In this document: positions 29,554 through 39,704 of the stretch, in pieces
How positions within the stretch are numbered: the stretch's first letter is position 1
How the letters are laid out: each line of letters begins with the position of its first letter
Assembly: GCF_000800255.1 (NCBI RefSeq)
Contig: NZ_CP009747.1
Location: 248,001 to 312,000, forward strand
Direction: 5' to 3'
From: Pseudomonas parafulva
GTDB lineage: Bacteria; Pseudomonadota; Gammaproteobacteria; Pseudomonadales; Pseudomonadaceae
DNA: 64,000 bases
Notes under the pieces: model-generated
Told to the model about the DNA's origin: nothing
Seen by the model: only the letters and a program-made list of their open reading frames with translations
Database searches by the model: none
Made by a program: the position numbers and the translations under genes

Positions 29554-30489
29554 ATGATAACCACTGCCGATCTGCCAACCGCTGTCTCCGAGGCCCCGAA
29601 TCGCTCGGGCGTTTCCTGGGCCGCCATCTTCGCCGGTGCCGCTGCTGCGGCTGCCTTGTCACTGATCCTCATCATTCTGGGCGCAGGCCTGGGCTTCGCG
29701 GCCTCCTCGCCGTGGGCGAACGAGGGGGCCAGCGCAAAGGCATTGGGCATTTCCACCATCATCTGGCTGCTGATCACGCAGATCCTGGCCTCTGGCCTGG
29801 GTGGCTACATGGCCGGCCGTCTACGCGTGAAGTGGGCCAACTTGCACGGTGACGAAGTGTATTTCCGCGACACGGCGCATGGCTTCCTGTCCTGGGCTAT
29901 CGCGACCCTGGTCACTGCCGTGCTGGTGGTGTCCTCGGCAGGCGGTCTGGCCAGTGCGGGCGCGTCGGCCGGTGCCGCCGCTGCTTCGGGCGCCGTGGCC
30001 AGCGTGTCGATGAGCGATGACAAGAGCAAGCCGTCCGGCGCCGCCGACCCGATGGGCTACTACGTCGATCGGTTGTTCCGCAGCGAAGGCCCGGTGGGTG
30101 TGAGCGAAGATGCTGCCAACGGCGTCGCCAGCCGCATTCTGCTGCGCGGCCTGGCTGCCGACAATGGCATGTCCGCCGAAGATCGTACCTACCTGGCGCA
30201 GATGGTTGCCCAGCGCACTCGTCTGACCCAGGCCGAAGCGCAATCGCGCGTCGAGCAGGTCTATGAGGAAGCGCGTCAGGATGCCGCCCAGGCCAAGCAG
30301 GCCGCTCAGCAAGCTGCCGACACTGCGGCCAAAGTAGCCGCCTGGACCGCCATCTGGACCTTCATCTCCCTGCTGTGCGGCGCCTTCTTCGCCAGCTTCG
30401 CCGCGTTGTTCGGCGGTCGTCTGCGTGACCGCGCACGCTGGATCGAAGAAGACCATCACGTTCATGCCTCGACCACCGTCGTGCGCTAA
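29554..30489 (+). CDS. Membrane protein of unknown function (often labelled PhnA-like)
   Basis: 311 aa. Three hydrophobic segments in the first half (about residues 20-48, 64-86, 108-132), a Ser/Ala/Gly-rich region, a soluble part with an Ala/Gln-rich coiled coil (about 225-265, EEARQDAAQAKQAAQQAADT), and a fourth membrane segment (about 270-292) followed by a basic then histidine-containing tail. No catalytic motif recognised; it has no resemblance to the zinc protein PhnA despite the database label I recall. Start at 29554 has AAGG 9 bases upstream. Followed by a tiny membrane peptide gene, 27 nt downstream. Confidence 0.75.
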   Translation: MITTADLPTAVSEAPNRSGVSWAAIFAGAAAAAALSLILIILGAGLGFAASSPWANEGASAKALGISTIIWLLITQILASGLGGYMAGRLRVKWANLHGDEVYFRDTAHGFLSWAIATLVTAVLVVSSAGGLASAGASAGAAAASGAVASVSMSDDKSKPSGAADPMGYYVDRLFRSEGPVGVSEDAANGVASRILLRGLAADNGMSAEDRTYLAQMVAQRTRLTQAEAQSRVEQVYEEARQDAAQAKQAAQQAADTAAKVAAWTAIWTFISLLCGAFFASFAALFGGRLRDRARWIEEDHHVHASTTVVR

Positions 30490-30516
30490 TTCGCATTCAC
30501 TACTGGAGAACTCATC

Positions 30517-30591
30517 ATGCGCTCGATTCTGCTCTGGATGCTCGGCGTCCCAATTCCAGTGATCATCCTGATCGCGATCTTCATGCACTGA
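30517..30591 (+). CDS. 24-residue hydrophobic peptide
   Basis: Short open frame starting MRSILLWML and ending AIFMH, almost entirely one transmembrane helix with a PIP kink. It has a well-placed ribosome site (CTGGAG, 8 bases before ATG) and lies 27 nt after the membrane protein gene in the same direction. Similar short MR..WLLG.PIP peptides occur in Pseudomonas as I recall. May be a partner of the upstream membrane protein. Expression is not proven. Confidence 0.6.
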   Translation: MRSILLWMLGVPIPVIILIAIFMH

Positions 30592-30615
30592 TCCCACTTC
30601 TGGGGCTGCTGCCCA

Positions 30616-30708
30616 GCCCCATGACGACACAAGGCCGCCCTCACCGGTTTGCGCACAGTTGAAGTAGTGCGCATGACCGATGAGGGCGGCCTTGTGTCGT
30701 CATGGGGC
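30616..30708. repeat. 93-bp long inverted repeat (28-bp perfect arms plus inner stem)
   Basis: Left arm 30616-30643 is the exact reverse complement of right arm 30681-30708. The middle continues pairing (CGGT/ACCG and GCGCAC/GTGCGC) to a 10-nt loop at about 30657-30666. It is flanked by two overlapping smaller hairpins, TGGGGCTG/CAGCCCCA (30601-30621) and GGGGCG-CTGA-CGCCCC (30704-30719), which compete with it. It lies between convergent genes, so it can terminate both, but it is far longer than an ordinary terminator. Confidence 0.85.
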
Positions 30709-30734
30709 GCTGACGCCCCCAGCGATAGCCTTCC

Positions 30735-31703
30735 TTACAAGAACTGCTCCGCGTAATGACACGCCACTTGCCGACTTCCCACCTGCCGGAACGCCGGTAT
30801 CTCCTTGGCACACCGCTCCGTCGCATACGGACAGCGTTTGTGAAACGCGCAGCCATCCGGCGGATTCAGCGGATTGGGCAACTCGCCGGCGATGCGAATC
30901 TTCGGTTTGAGCGGATCGGGATGAATCGCCGGCGTCGCCGACAGCAGTGCCTGGGTATAGGGATGCAGGGGTTTGTCGTAGATATCGGCCTTCGGCCCCA
31001 TCTCCGCCGGTCGCCCCAGGTACATCACCAGCACCTGATCGGCCACGTGCCGCACCACCGCCAGGTTGTGCGAAATGAACACATAGGCGGTGTTGAACTC
31101 CTGCTGCAGGTCCATGAACAGGTTCAGCACCTGCGCCTGGATCGACACGTCCAGCGCCGACGTGGGCTCGTCCGCCACCAACACCTTGGGTTGCAGCATC
31201 ATCGCCCGGGCCAGGGCGATGCGCTGGCGCTGGCCGCCAGAGAACATGTGCGGGTAGCGTTGATAATGCTCGGGGCGCAGCCCCACCTGCTGCATCATCT
31301 GCTGCACCCGCTCGCGGCGCTCGGCGCGGCTGAGCGAGGTGTTGATCAACAGCGGCTCGGCCAACTGGTCGCCGATCTTCTGCCGAGGGTTGAGCGAGGC
31401 ATAGGGGCTCTGGAAGACCATTTGCACGTCCCGGCGCAATTGCCGGCGCTGGGCCTTGTTGGCGCCGGCGACTTCGGTGCCGGCGATCTGCAGCGAGCCG
31501 GAGGACGGCTCTTCGATCAGGGTCAGGGCGCGCGCCAGGGTGGACTTGCCGCACCCGGACTCGCCGACCACGGCCAGCGTCTTGCCAGCCTCCAGTTCGA
31601 ACGATACGCCATTGAGCGCACGCACCAGGGCATGGCCTTTGAACAGGCCACGGGACACTTCGTAATGACGGGTCAGTTCACGGGCAGACAGCACGACGCT
31701 CAT
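30735..31703 (-). CDS. dppF: Dipeptide ABC transporter ATP-binding protein DppF
   Basis: Oligopeptide-type ATPase (322 aa). Walker A GESGCGKST, signature FSGGQRQRIALARAM, Walker B VLVADEPTSALD, and the C-terminal oligopeptide/dipeptide extension with a four-cysteine-like site (LNPPDGCAFHKRCPYATERC) that may hold an Fe-S cluster. Start at 31703 overlaps the dppD stop (TGATG), and is preferred over an upstream in-frame ATG at 31787. Last gene of the dpp locus; the long hairpin at 30616-30708 lies downstream. Confidence 0.94.
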   Translation of the reverse strand: MSVVLSARELTRHYEVSRGLFKGHALVRALNGVSFELEAGKTLAVVGESGCGKSTLARALTLIEEPSSGSLQIAGTEVAGANKAQRRQLRRDVQMVFQSPYASLNPRQKIGDQLAEPLLINTSLSRAERRERVQQMMQQVGLRPEHYQRYPHMFSGGQRQRIALARAMMLQPKVLVADEPTSALDVSIQAQVLNLFMDLQQEFNTAYVFISHNLAVVRHVADQVLVMYLGRPAEMGPKADIYDKPLHPYTQALLSATPAIHPDPLKPKIRIAGELPNPLNPPDGCAFHKRCPYATERCAKEIPAFRQVGSRQVACHYAEQFL

Positions 31704-32671
31704 CACGCCACCTCCTGGTTCAGCGGATAGAAGCAACGTGCCAGGCTGTGGGCCTGGGGATCGAGGGCCGGACGCTGGGCCCGGCAATTGTCACGCACGT
31801 AAGGGCAGCGCGGCGACAGCAGGCAGCCCTGCGGCCGGTCGTAGCGACCGGGCACGATGCCCGGCAGCGTCGCCAGGCGCTCGGCGCCCAGACTGTGCTC
31901 GGGAATCGCCGCCAGCAGCGCTTCGCTGTAGGGGTGGGCGGGCAGGTCGAACAGTTCCGGCACCTGACCCACCTCCACCGCTTGGCCGGCGTACATCACG
32001 CAGACGCGCTTGGCGGTCTCGGCGACCACCGCCAGGTCGTGGGTGATCAGAATCAGCGCCATGTTGCGCTCGCGCTGCAGGTTGACCAGCAGTTCCATGA
32101 TCTGCGCCTGGATGGTCACATCCAGCGCGGTGGTCGGTTCGTCGGCGATCAGCAGCTTGGGCTCGCCGGCAATCGCCATGGCGATCGCCACGCGCTGGCT
32201 CATGCCGCCGGAGAGTTGGTGCGGGTAAGCGTCCAGGCGGCTTTCGGGCGCCGGAATCTCGACCTTCTGCAACAGCTCCAGGGCGCGCTGGCGGGCCGCT
32301 TTGCCTTTCAGGCCCAGGTGCTGGCGCAGCACTTCTTCGATCTGGTAGCCCACGGTGTAGCTGGGGTTCAGTGCGGTCATCGGGTCCTGGAAGACCATGG
32401 CGATGTCCTTGCCCACCACCTTGCGCCGCTGTCGGGCGCTGAGCCTGAGCATGTCGGTGCCGTCGAAGGTGAGCGCGTCGGCGGTGATGCGGCCGGGCGC
32501 TTCGATCAGCCCCATCAGGGCCATCATGGTCACCGACTTGCCCGAGCCGGACTCGCCGACGATGGCGAGAATCTCGCCGGCATCCACCACAAGGTCCAGG
32601 CCGTCGACCACGGGGACGGCATCGGCGTCGCCGAAGCGCACGTTGAGGTTGTTGATCTGCAACAGTGACAT
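31703..32671 (-). CDS. dppD: Dipeptide ABC transporter ATP-binding protein DppD
   Basis: Second ATPase (322 aa) of the dipeptide importer. Walker [10 protein letters not shown], signature [15 protein letters not shown], Walker [14 protein letters not shown]-terminal [17 protein letters not shown] extension with cysteines as in DppF. Start at 32671 has GAGGAG 5-8 bases upstream. Ten bases separate it from dppC; one-base overlap with dppF. Confidence 0.94.
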   Translation of the reverse strand: MSLLQINNLNVRFGDADAVPVVDGLDLVVDAGEILAIVGESGSGKSVTMMALMGLIEAPGRITADALTFDGTDMLRLSARQRRKVVGKDIAMVFQDPMTALNPSYTVGYQIEEVLRQHLGLKGKAARQRALELLQKVEIPAPESRLDAYPHQLSGGMSQRVAIAMAIAGEPKLLIADEPTTALDVTIQAQIMELLVNLQRERNMALILITHDLAVVAETAKRVCVMYAGQAVEVGQVPELFDLPAHPYSEALLAAIPEHSLGAERLATLPGIVPGRYDRPQGCLLSPRCPYVRDNCRAQRPALDPQAHSLARCFYPLNQEVA

Positions 32672-32681
32672 GGCGTTCTCC

Positions 32682-33608
32682 TCAGGCGGCGTTCTTGAGT
32701 TTCGGGTCCAGCGCATCGCGCAGGCCGTCGCCCATCAGGTTGATTGCCAAGACGCTGAGCAGGATCGTCAGGCCGGGCAGGCTCACCACCCACCAGGCGC
32801 GCTCGATATAGTCGCGCGCCGACGCCAGCATGGTTCCCCATTCCGGCGTTGGCGGTTGTACGCCCAGACCGAGGAAGCCCAGGGCCGCCGCGTCGAGGAT
32901 CGCCGAGGAGAAGCTCAGGGTCGCCTGCACGATCAGCGGCGCCATGCAGTTGGGCAGCACGGTGACGAACATCAGGCGCGGCAGGCTGGCGCCGGCCAGG
33001 CGCGCGGCGGTGACGTAGTCGCGGTTCAGCTCGCCCATCACGGCGGCGCGGGTCAGGCGCACGTAGGACGGCAGCGAGACCACGGCGATGGCGATCACGG
33101 TGTTGATCAGGCCAGGGCCGAGGATGGCGACGATCGCCACGGCCAGCAGCAGCGATGGCAGCGCCAGCATCACGTCCATCAGGCGCATGATCGAAGGGCC
33201 AAGAAGACGCGGGAAGAAGCCGGCGAACAGGCCCAGCAGGATGCCTGGAATCAACGACATCACCACTGACGACAGGCCGATCAGCAGCGACAGCCTGGCG
33301 CCCTGGATCAGTCGCGAGAGCAGGTCGCGTCCCAGCTCGTCGGTGCCCAGCACGAACTGCCAGGTGCCGCCTTCGAGCCACACCGGCGGCGTCAGCAGGA
33401 AGTCGCGGTACTGCTCGCTGGGATTGTGCGGCGCGACCCAGGGGGCGAACAGCGCGCAGAACACGATCAGGCACATGAAGGCCAGGCCTGCCACTGCGCC
33501 TTTGTTGCGCGAGAAGGCTTGCCAGAACTCCTTGTAGGGGGAGGGGTAGAGTGCGCTGTGGTCGGCGGCGGTAGCCGGCGTCGCAGCGTCGGAAATCGGA
33601 TGAGACAT
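32682..33608 (-). CDS. dppC: Dipeptide ABC transporter permease DppC
   Basis: 308 aa inner-membrane subunit with the OppC-type N-terminal extension (residues 1-30) and six transmembrane helices. Key blocks: [20 protein letters not shown] and the EAA loop [24 protein letters not shown]. Eleven-base gap to dppB. Forms the membrane channel with DppB. Confidence 0.94.
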   Translation of the reverse strand: MSHPISDAATPATAADHSALYPSPYKEFWQAFSRNKGAVAGLAFMCLIVFCALFAPWVAPHNPSEQYRDFLLTPPVWLEGGTWQFVLGTDELGRDLLSRLIQGARLSLLIGLSSVVMSLIPGILLGLFAGFFPRLLGPSIMRLMDVMLALPSLLLAVAIVAILGPGLINTVIAIAVVSLPSYVRLTRAAVMGELNRDYVTAARLAGASLPRLMFVTVLPNCMAPLIVQATLSFSSAILDAAALGFLGLGVQPPTPEWGTMLASARDYIERAWWVVSLPGLTILLSVLAINLMGDGLRDALDPKLKNAA

Positions 33609-33618
33609 GACGAGGTCC

Positions 33619-34629
<1,011 letters not shown>

Positions 34630-34702
34630 CGTCGAAGGTACCTCGTCGGGCCGGTCAAGGCGGCCGCCGGCTGCGCGAGCAGGTCGGCGGCGGTCGTTTC
34701 TT

Positions 34703-36298
34703 CTACTTCACCTGGGTGGTGGCGAAGTTGTTATTGGTCAGGGGACTGATGACATAGCCCTCCACGTTCTGGCGCAGGGCCGTGAACATCTTCGGGTGGG
34801 CCATGGCGATCCACGGCAGGTCGGCATCGTACACCGCCAGGGCCTGGCGATAGAGCGCTGCACGCTGCTCATTGTCGATGATCAGACGGGCTTGGGTGAT
34901 CAGCTCCTGGAACTTAGGGTTGCACCAGCGCGCATAGTTCTCTCCGCTCTTGGCCGCCTCGCAACTGAGCATGGGGCCGAGGAAGTTGTCCGGGTCGCCG
35001 TTGTCGCCGGCCCAGCCGGCGGACACCAGGTCCGCTTCGCCTTTTTTCGCGCGGCGCAGCATCTCGGCCCACTCCATCACGCGGATGTCGAGCTTCAGGC
35101 CGATGTTGGCCAGGTCCGCCTGGAGCATTTCCGCCGACAGGCGCGGATTGGGGTTGGTCGGCCCGCCGCCGTTGCGGGTGAACAGGGTGAAGGTGGTGCC
35201 CTCGGGCACGCCGGCTTCCTTGAGCAAGGCGCGGGCCTTGTCCAGGTCGCGGGGCGGATTGCGGTTGTCGGTGTTGTAGCCGATCAGGGTCGGCGGGTAA
35301 GGATTGACCGCCACCAGCGCATTGCCTTTGCCGAACAGTTGATCGACATGGGTCTGGCGGTCGAAGGCGATGTTGATCGCCTGGCGCACGCGTACGTCGC
35401 TCAGGTACTTGTGCTCGGTATTGAGGGCGATGTAGCCGGTCACCAGGGCTTCGATCTCGGCCACTTTCAGCCTGGCATCGGTCTTGATGCCGGGTACGTC
35501 GTCAGGTTTGGGGTACAGGGCGATCTGACACTCGTTGGCGCGCAGTTTTTGCAGGCGCACGTTGTTGTCGGTGGCGATGGCGAACACCAGGGTTTCGCTC
35601 GGCGGCTTGCCGCGGAAGTAGTCCGGGTTGGCCTTGTAGCGGACCTGGGCGTCCTTGTTGTAGCGCTGGAAGACGAATGGGCCGGTGCCGATCGGCTTGC
35701 TGTTGAGCTCGCCGGTCTTGCCGGCCTTGAGCAATTGGTCGCCGTACTCGGCCGAGTAGATCGAGGTGAAGGCCATGGCCATGTCGCGCAGGAATGGCGC
35801 TTCGGGACGGGTGAGGGTGATGACCACGGTGTGGTCGTCGGTCTTGGTCACCGACTTGAGCAGGTCCTTGAAGGCCATGCTCTCGAAATAGGGGTAGCCG
35901 ACGCTGGTCTTGTCGTGCCACGGGTGCGCGGGATCGAGCTGGCGGTTCAGGCTCCAGAGCACGTCGTCGGCGTTGAATTCACGGGTAGGGGTGAAGTAGT
36001 CAGTGCTGTGGAACTTCACGCCCTGGCGCAGGTGGAAGGTGTAGGTCAGGCCGTCGTCGCTGATCTCCCAGCGTTCGGCCAGGGCCGGCTCGATGTCGGT
36101 GGTGCCGGGCTTGAAATCGACCAGGCGATTGAACACCGTCTCGGCCGAGGCGTCGGCGGTGACCGCCGTGGTGTACTGGACGATGTCGAACCCTTCCGGG
36201 CTCGCCTCGGTGCACACCACCAGCGGCTTGGCCGCGAGCTGACCGGCGGCGCCGAGAATGATCGCTGCCAGGGCAGCGCGTAGCGGTAGCGAATGCAT
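34703..36298 (-). CDS. dppA: ABC transporter substrate-binding protein, DppA type (copy 1)
   Basis: SBP family 5 protein (531 aa). Signal peptide MHSLPLRAALAAIILGAAGQLAA; mature KPLVVCTEASPEGFDIVQYT, which is the DppA-like CSEGSPEGFD block. FHLRQGVKFHSTDYFTPTREFNADDVLWS is the family signature region. It sits directly before dppB and is therefore the best candidate for the cognate dipeptide binding protein, but two paralogues (37897-39504 and 39705-41333) share the locus. Note the mature start has CTEASPEG where the paralogues have CSEGSPAG. Confidence 0.92.
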   Translation of the reverse strand: MHSLPLRAALAAIILGAAGQLAAKPLVVCTEASPEGFDIVQYTTAVTADASAETVFNRLVDFKPGTTDIEPALAERWEISDDGLTYTFHLRQGVKFHSTDYFTPTREFNADDVLWSLNRQLDPAHPWHDKTSVGYPYFESMAFKDLLKSVTKTDDHTVVITLTRPEAPFLRDMAMAFTSIYSAEYGDQLLKAGKTGELNSKPIGTGPFVFQRYNKDAQVRYKANPDYFRGKPPSETLVFAIATDNNVRLQKLRANECQIALYPKPDDVPGIKTDARLKVAEIEALVTGYIALNTEHKYLSDVRVRQAINIAFDRQTHVDQLFGKGNALVAVNPYPPTLIGYNTDNRNPPRDLDKARALLKEAGVPEGTTFTLFTRNGGGPTNPNPRLSAEMLQADLANIGLKLDIRVMEWAEMLRRAKKGEADLVSAGWAGDNGDPDNFLGPMLSCEAAKSGENYARWCNPKFQELITQARLIIDNEQRAALYRQALAVYDADLPWIAMAHPKMFTALRQNVEGYVISPLTNNNFATTQVK

Positions 36299-36330
36299 GG
36301 AACCTCCCTGCGTATGTCTTCAGCGTAGAC

Positions 36331-36360
36331 CCCATGGCCCCGCGGGTCCGGGGCATGGGG
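36331..36360 (-). terminator. Hairpin between the OprD-family porin and dppA copy 1
   Basis: CCCCAT-G-GCCCCG ... CGGGGC-ATGGGG with one bulged base and a 6-nt loop. May attenuate transcription from the porin gene into dppA-dppF or protect the upstream mRNA. Confidence 0.45.
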
Positions 36361-36366
36361 TGCGGA

Positions 36367-37749
36367 TCAGAGAATGTTGAATGGAATGGTGGTCACCACG
36401 CGGAACTCGTCCAGGCTGCCGTCGGCCTGGGCCTGGCTCGCCCGGTGCGCGGTGTAGGTGGCGCGGATGCTGGTGTCCTTCAGCGGGCCGCTCTGCACCG
36501 CGTAGCTGGTACCGAAGCCCCACTCGTAGTGGGTTTCGCCGTCCATGCCGCGCACGTCATAGGCGGTGCCCCGGTAGTGGGTGCCGTCGATGCCCCAGCC
36601 GCGCGCGTTGTACAGGTTGAATTTCAAGCCCGGCACGCCGTATTGCGCCATGTTCAGCACATAGGCGATCTGCAGCGATTTCTCGTTCGGGCCGTTGAAG
36701 TCCGACAGCAGCGAGTTGGCCAGGTAGATGCCATTGGTTTCGTGCAGGTAGTCGAAGTACTCGTTGCCGTTGACCTGCTGCCAGGACGCGGTGAGGGTAT
36801 GGGCCTGGTGGGTGAGGCCGAGCGACAGGCTGTAGGTGTCGTTGTCGATCTCGCCCATCTTCTTGCTGCCGGTGTCCACCGTCTTGTAGTAGTTCAGGCC
36901 GGTGTTCAGGCTCAGCACCGAACTGTCGCCCAGCACGTGGCTGGCGCCGAAGTAGTACTGGTTCCAGAAGTCGTCCACGCGCGTGGCGTACAGGCTGGTG
37001 GTCAGGCTCTTGAACGGCTGGTAGCTCAGGCCCGCGGTGCTGGCGCGGTCGGTTTCCACGCCCAGGGCGCCGTATTCGCTGCGGAACTTGCTCAGGCTCT
37101 GTTCGGTACGCGGCGAGACGCGGTCGAAGGTGCCCAGGTCGAAGGTCAGGTTGTCGAACTCGGCGCTGTGCAGGGCCACGCCCTGGAAGCTGGAGGGCAG
37201 GGCGCGGTTGCCGATGTAGGCGATCATCGGCGTGTCCAGCGACTGGCGGCCGACGGTCAGGGTGGTGTTGGAGATGCGCGCCTTGACGTTGGCCAGGCCC
37301 GCCTTGCTCCACTGGTCGACCGGATCGCCGTCGCTGTGGGTCAGGGTGCGGTTGTTCGGCCCGGCGATGGATTCGCGGTCGCGCAGCAGGGCGACGGCGT
37401 TGTAGGCCGCCACTTCGGTGGCGAAGCCGATGGTGCCCTGGGTGAAGCCGGAGCTGTAGTTGAGGATGGTGCCCTGCACCCAGTTCTCGCGGCTGTGGGT
37501 GTCGTGGCGGGTGCCGTCGCTCTTGTAGTAGCGCCACAGCGGGCCGCGCGCGGCGTGTTCGCGGGCGTACCAGTTGCGCGTGCTGCCGCTCAGGCTCTGG
37601 CCTTCGAAGAAGCCGGTGGCCTGCGCCTGGTCGCTGGCGGACTTGAGCGTGATGGGCATGTAGTCCTGGCTGGCGGGTTCGGCCTGGGCGAAGGCGCAGA
37701 AGGCGCCGACGGACAAGGCCAGTGCAGTGGTGCTGGTTCGTATCGACAT
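36367..37749 (-). CDS. OprD-family outer-membrane porin (OpdP/OpdD type)
   Basis: 460 aa OprD-family substrate-specific porin. Signal peptide ends near residue 23 (CAFAQA-EP). QSLSGSTRNWYAREHAARG, a tyrosine/asparagine-rich beta-barrel sequence, and terminal FRVVTTIPFNIL with the C-terminal aromatic/hydrophobic residues typical of the barrel. The position inside a dipeptide transport locus matches OpdP (glycine-glutamate/dipeptide porin) in P. aeruginosa, so it is likely to carry peptides across the outer membrane. Specificity is inferred from context. Confidence 0.9.
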   Translation of the reverse strand: MSIRTSTTALALSVGAFCAFAQAEPASQDYMPITLKSASDQAQATGFFEGQSLSGSTRNWYAREHAARGPLWRYYKSDGTRHDTHSRENWVQGTILNYSSGFTQGTIGFATEVAAYNAVALLRDRESIAGPNNRTLTHSDGDPVDQWSKAGLANVKARISNTTLTVGRQSLDTPMIAYIGNRALPSSFQGVALHSAEFDNLTFDLGTFDRVSPRTEQSLSKFRSEYGALGVETDRASTAGLSYQPFKSLTTSLYATRVDDFWNQYYFGASHVLGDSSVLSLNTGLNYYKTVDTGSKKMGEIDNDTYSLSLGLTHQAHTLTASWQQVNGNEYFDYLHETNGIYLANSLLSDFNGPNEKSLQIAYVLNMAQYGVPGLKFNLYNARGWGIDGTHYRGTAYDVRGMDGETHYEWGFGTSYAVQSGPLKDTSIRATYTAHRASQAQADGSLDEFRVVTTIPFNIL

Positions 37750-37896
37750 GAAAGCTCCCTTTCTCTTTTCTAGTTATCAGCCGGCCTCAGGGGCCAGTGT
37801 TGTCACGGTGTTGCGGGTATCTGCCTGGGGTCGCCGGGCAAATTCGGGCTGCACGGGTTCGCGGACGTGCGTGGCACGCCCGGATCCGTGATGGCG

Positions 37897-39504
37897 TCAA
37901 TCGATGCCGACGTCGGAAAAAACGTTGCGGCCGAAGGGGCTGACCTTGAAGTCCTTGACGCGCAGGCTCAGCGGCTGGTTGACCGTGGAGTGCGCCACGG
38001 GCGTGATCGGCACCTGGGCCTTGAGGCGGCGCTGGGCCTGCTGGTACAGCTCGGTGCGCTGGGCGCGGTCGGTGACCTGCTTGGCTTTCTTGACCAGCGC
38101 GTCGTAGGGCTGGTCGCACCACTGCGAGTAGTTGTTGCTGCCGATGGCGTCGCAACTGAACAGGGTGCCGAGCCAGTTGTCCGGATCGCCGTTGTCGCCG
38201 GTCCAGCCGATCAGGGCGATGTCGTGCTCGCCATTCTTCATGCGCTTGAGGTACTCGCCCCATTCGTAGCTGACGATGCGGACCTTGAAACCGAGCGCGC
38301 CCCAGTCGGCCTGGAGCATCTGCGCCATGAGCTTGGCGTTGGGGTTGTAGGGACGTTGTACCGGCATGGCCCACAGGGTGATCTCGGTCCCCGGCTTGAC
38401 CCCGGCCTGCTCCAGCAGTTGCTTGGCCTTGGCCGGATCGAAGGGGGCGTCCTTGATGCTGCTGTCGTAGGACCACTGGGTGGGCGGCATGGCGTTGACG
38501 GCCGCTTGGCCAGCGTCCTGGTACACCGCATCGATGATCGCCGCCTTGTTCACCGCCATGTCCAGTGCCTGGCGGACTTCCAGTCGGTCGAAGGGCGGGT
38601 GCTTGATGTTGTAGGCGATGTAGCCGAGGTTGAAGCCCGGTTGCGAGAGCACTTTCAGCTTGGCGTCCTGCTTGAGCGCCGGCAGGTCGGCCGGGCGGGG
38701 GTGCAGGGTGATCTGGCATTCGCCGCGGCGCAGTTTCTGGATGCGCACGGAAGGGTCGATGTTGATCGAGAACACCAGGATGTCCAGCTTGACCCGGTCC
38801 GGCGCCCAGTAGTCCTTGTTGCCCTTGTAGCGAATCTGCGCATCCTTCTGGTAGCGCTGGAACACGAACGGGCCGGTGCCGATGGGTTGCTGGTTGATGT
38901 CGCTGGCCTTGCCGCTGGCCAGCAGGCGGTCGGCGTATTCGGCGGACAGGATCGAGGCGAAGGCCATGGCGATGTTCTGGATGAACGCAGCATCGACCGT
39001 GTTCAGGGTGAACACCACGGTCATCGGGTCACGCTTCTCGACTTTGGCGATGTTCTTGTCCAGGCCCATGCTGACGAAGTAGGGGAACTCGGTGGGGTAG
39101 GCCTTACGGAACGGATGATCGCGATCGAGCATGCGCTGGAAGGTGAACAGCACGTCCTCGGCGTTGAGGTCGCGGGTTGGTGTGAACGCCTTGTTGCTGT
39201 GGAACTTGACCCCGGGGCGCAGGTGGAAGGTGTAGGTCAGGCCGTCGTCGGACACCTGCCAGTCGGTGGCCAGGCCCGGCTGCACGGCGGTGCCTCCGCG
39301 CTCGAACTCCACCAGGCGGTTGTAGATCGGCTCGGCGGCATCGTTGTCGGTGGCCGAGGTGAACTGCGCGGTGTCGAAGCCCGCCGGACTGCCTTCGGAG
39401 CAGAACACCAGGTTGTTGGCGGCGGCGCTGACCTGGTTCATCAAGCCCAGGCCCAGGGCGGCGCCCAGCAGTGTGGTACGGCGTAGGGCAATCCTTTTGC
39501 TCAT
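37897..39504 (-). CDS. dppA: ABC transporter substrate-binding protein, DppA type (copy 2)
   Basis: SBP family 5 protein (535 aa) with signal peptide ending near residue 27 (GLMNQVSAA) and mature start NNLVFCSEGSPAGFDTAQFT. FHLRPGVKFHSNKAFTPTRD and the C-terminal VAHSTVNQPLSLRVKDFKVS are very similar to copy 3, indicating a tandem duplication. Probably broadens the peptides delivered to DppBCDF. In P. aeruginosa several DppA paralogues with different dipeptide preferences feed one DppBCDF. Confidence 0.92.
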   Translation of the reverse strand: MSKRIALRRTTLLGAALGLGLMNQVSAAANNLVFCSEGSPAGFDTAQFTSATDNDAAEPIYNRLVEFERGGTAVQPGLATDWQVSDDGLTYTFHLRPGVKFHSNKAFTPTRDLNAEDVLFTFQRMLDRDHPFRKAYPTEFPYFVSMGLDKNIAKVEKRDPMTVVFTLNTVDAAFIQNIAMAFASILSAEYADRLLASGKASDINQQPIGTGPFVFQRYQKDAQIRYKGNKDYWAPDRVKLDILVFSINIDPSVRIQKLRRGECQITLHPRPADLPALKQDAKLKVLSQPGFNLGYIAYNIKHPPFDRLEVRQALDMAVNKAAIIDAVYQDAGQAAVNAMPPTQWSYDSSIKDAPFDPAKAKQLLEQAGVKPGTEITLWAMPVQRPYNPNAKLMAQMLQADWGALGFKVRIVSYEWGEYLKRMKNGEHDIALIGWTGDNGDPDNWLGTLFSCDAIGSNNYSQWCDQPYDALVKKAKQVTDRAQRTELYQQAQRRLKAQVPITPVAHSTVNQPLSLRVKDFKVSPFGRNVFSDVGID

Positions 39505-39670
39505 CGGTACATCCTCATCAGTGCGTTGCCGTGCGCCGGACGTGCGGCAACAGAATTCCGTTCCTGGCCGTAGCAGTGGCAGGAAAACGAATCACGGGTG
39601 TGGTATCGCTGACGGTGCGGTGTGGCTTCAGGCAGATGGCCGGGCGTGGCCGTCGCACTGCCTGGAATAC

Positions 39671-39698
39671 GCCAGCCCTCTGCGCACAGAGGGCTGGC
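39671..39698 (-). terminator. Terminator after dppA copy 3
   Basis: GCCAGCCCTCTG - CGCA - CAGAGGGCTGGC, a perfect 12-bp stem just after the stop of the minus-strand gene at 39705. It may limit read-through into copy 2. Confidence 0.6.
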
Positions 39699-39704
39699 GC
39701 TGCC

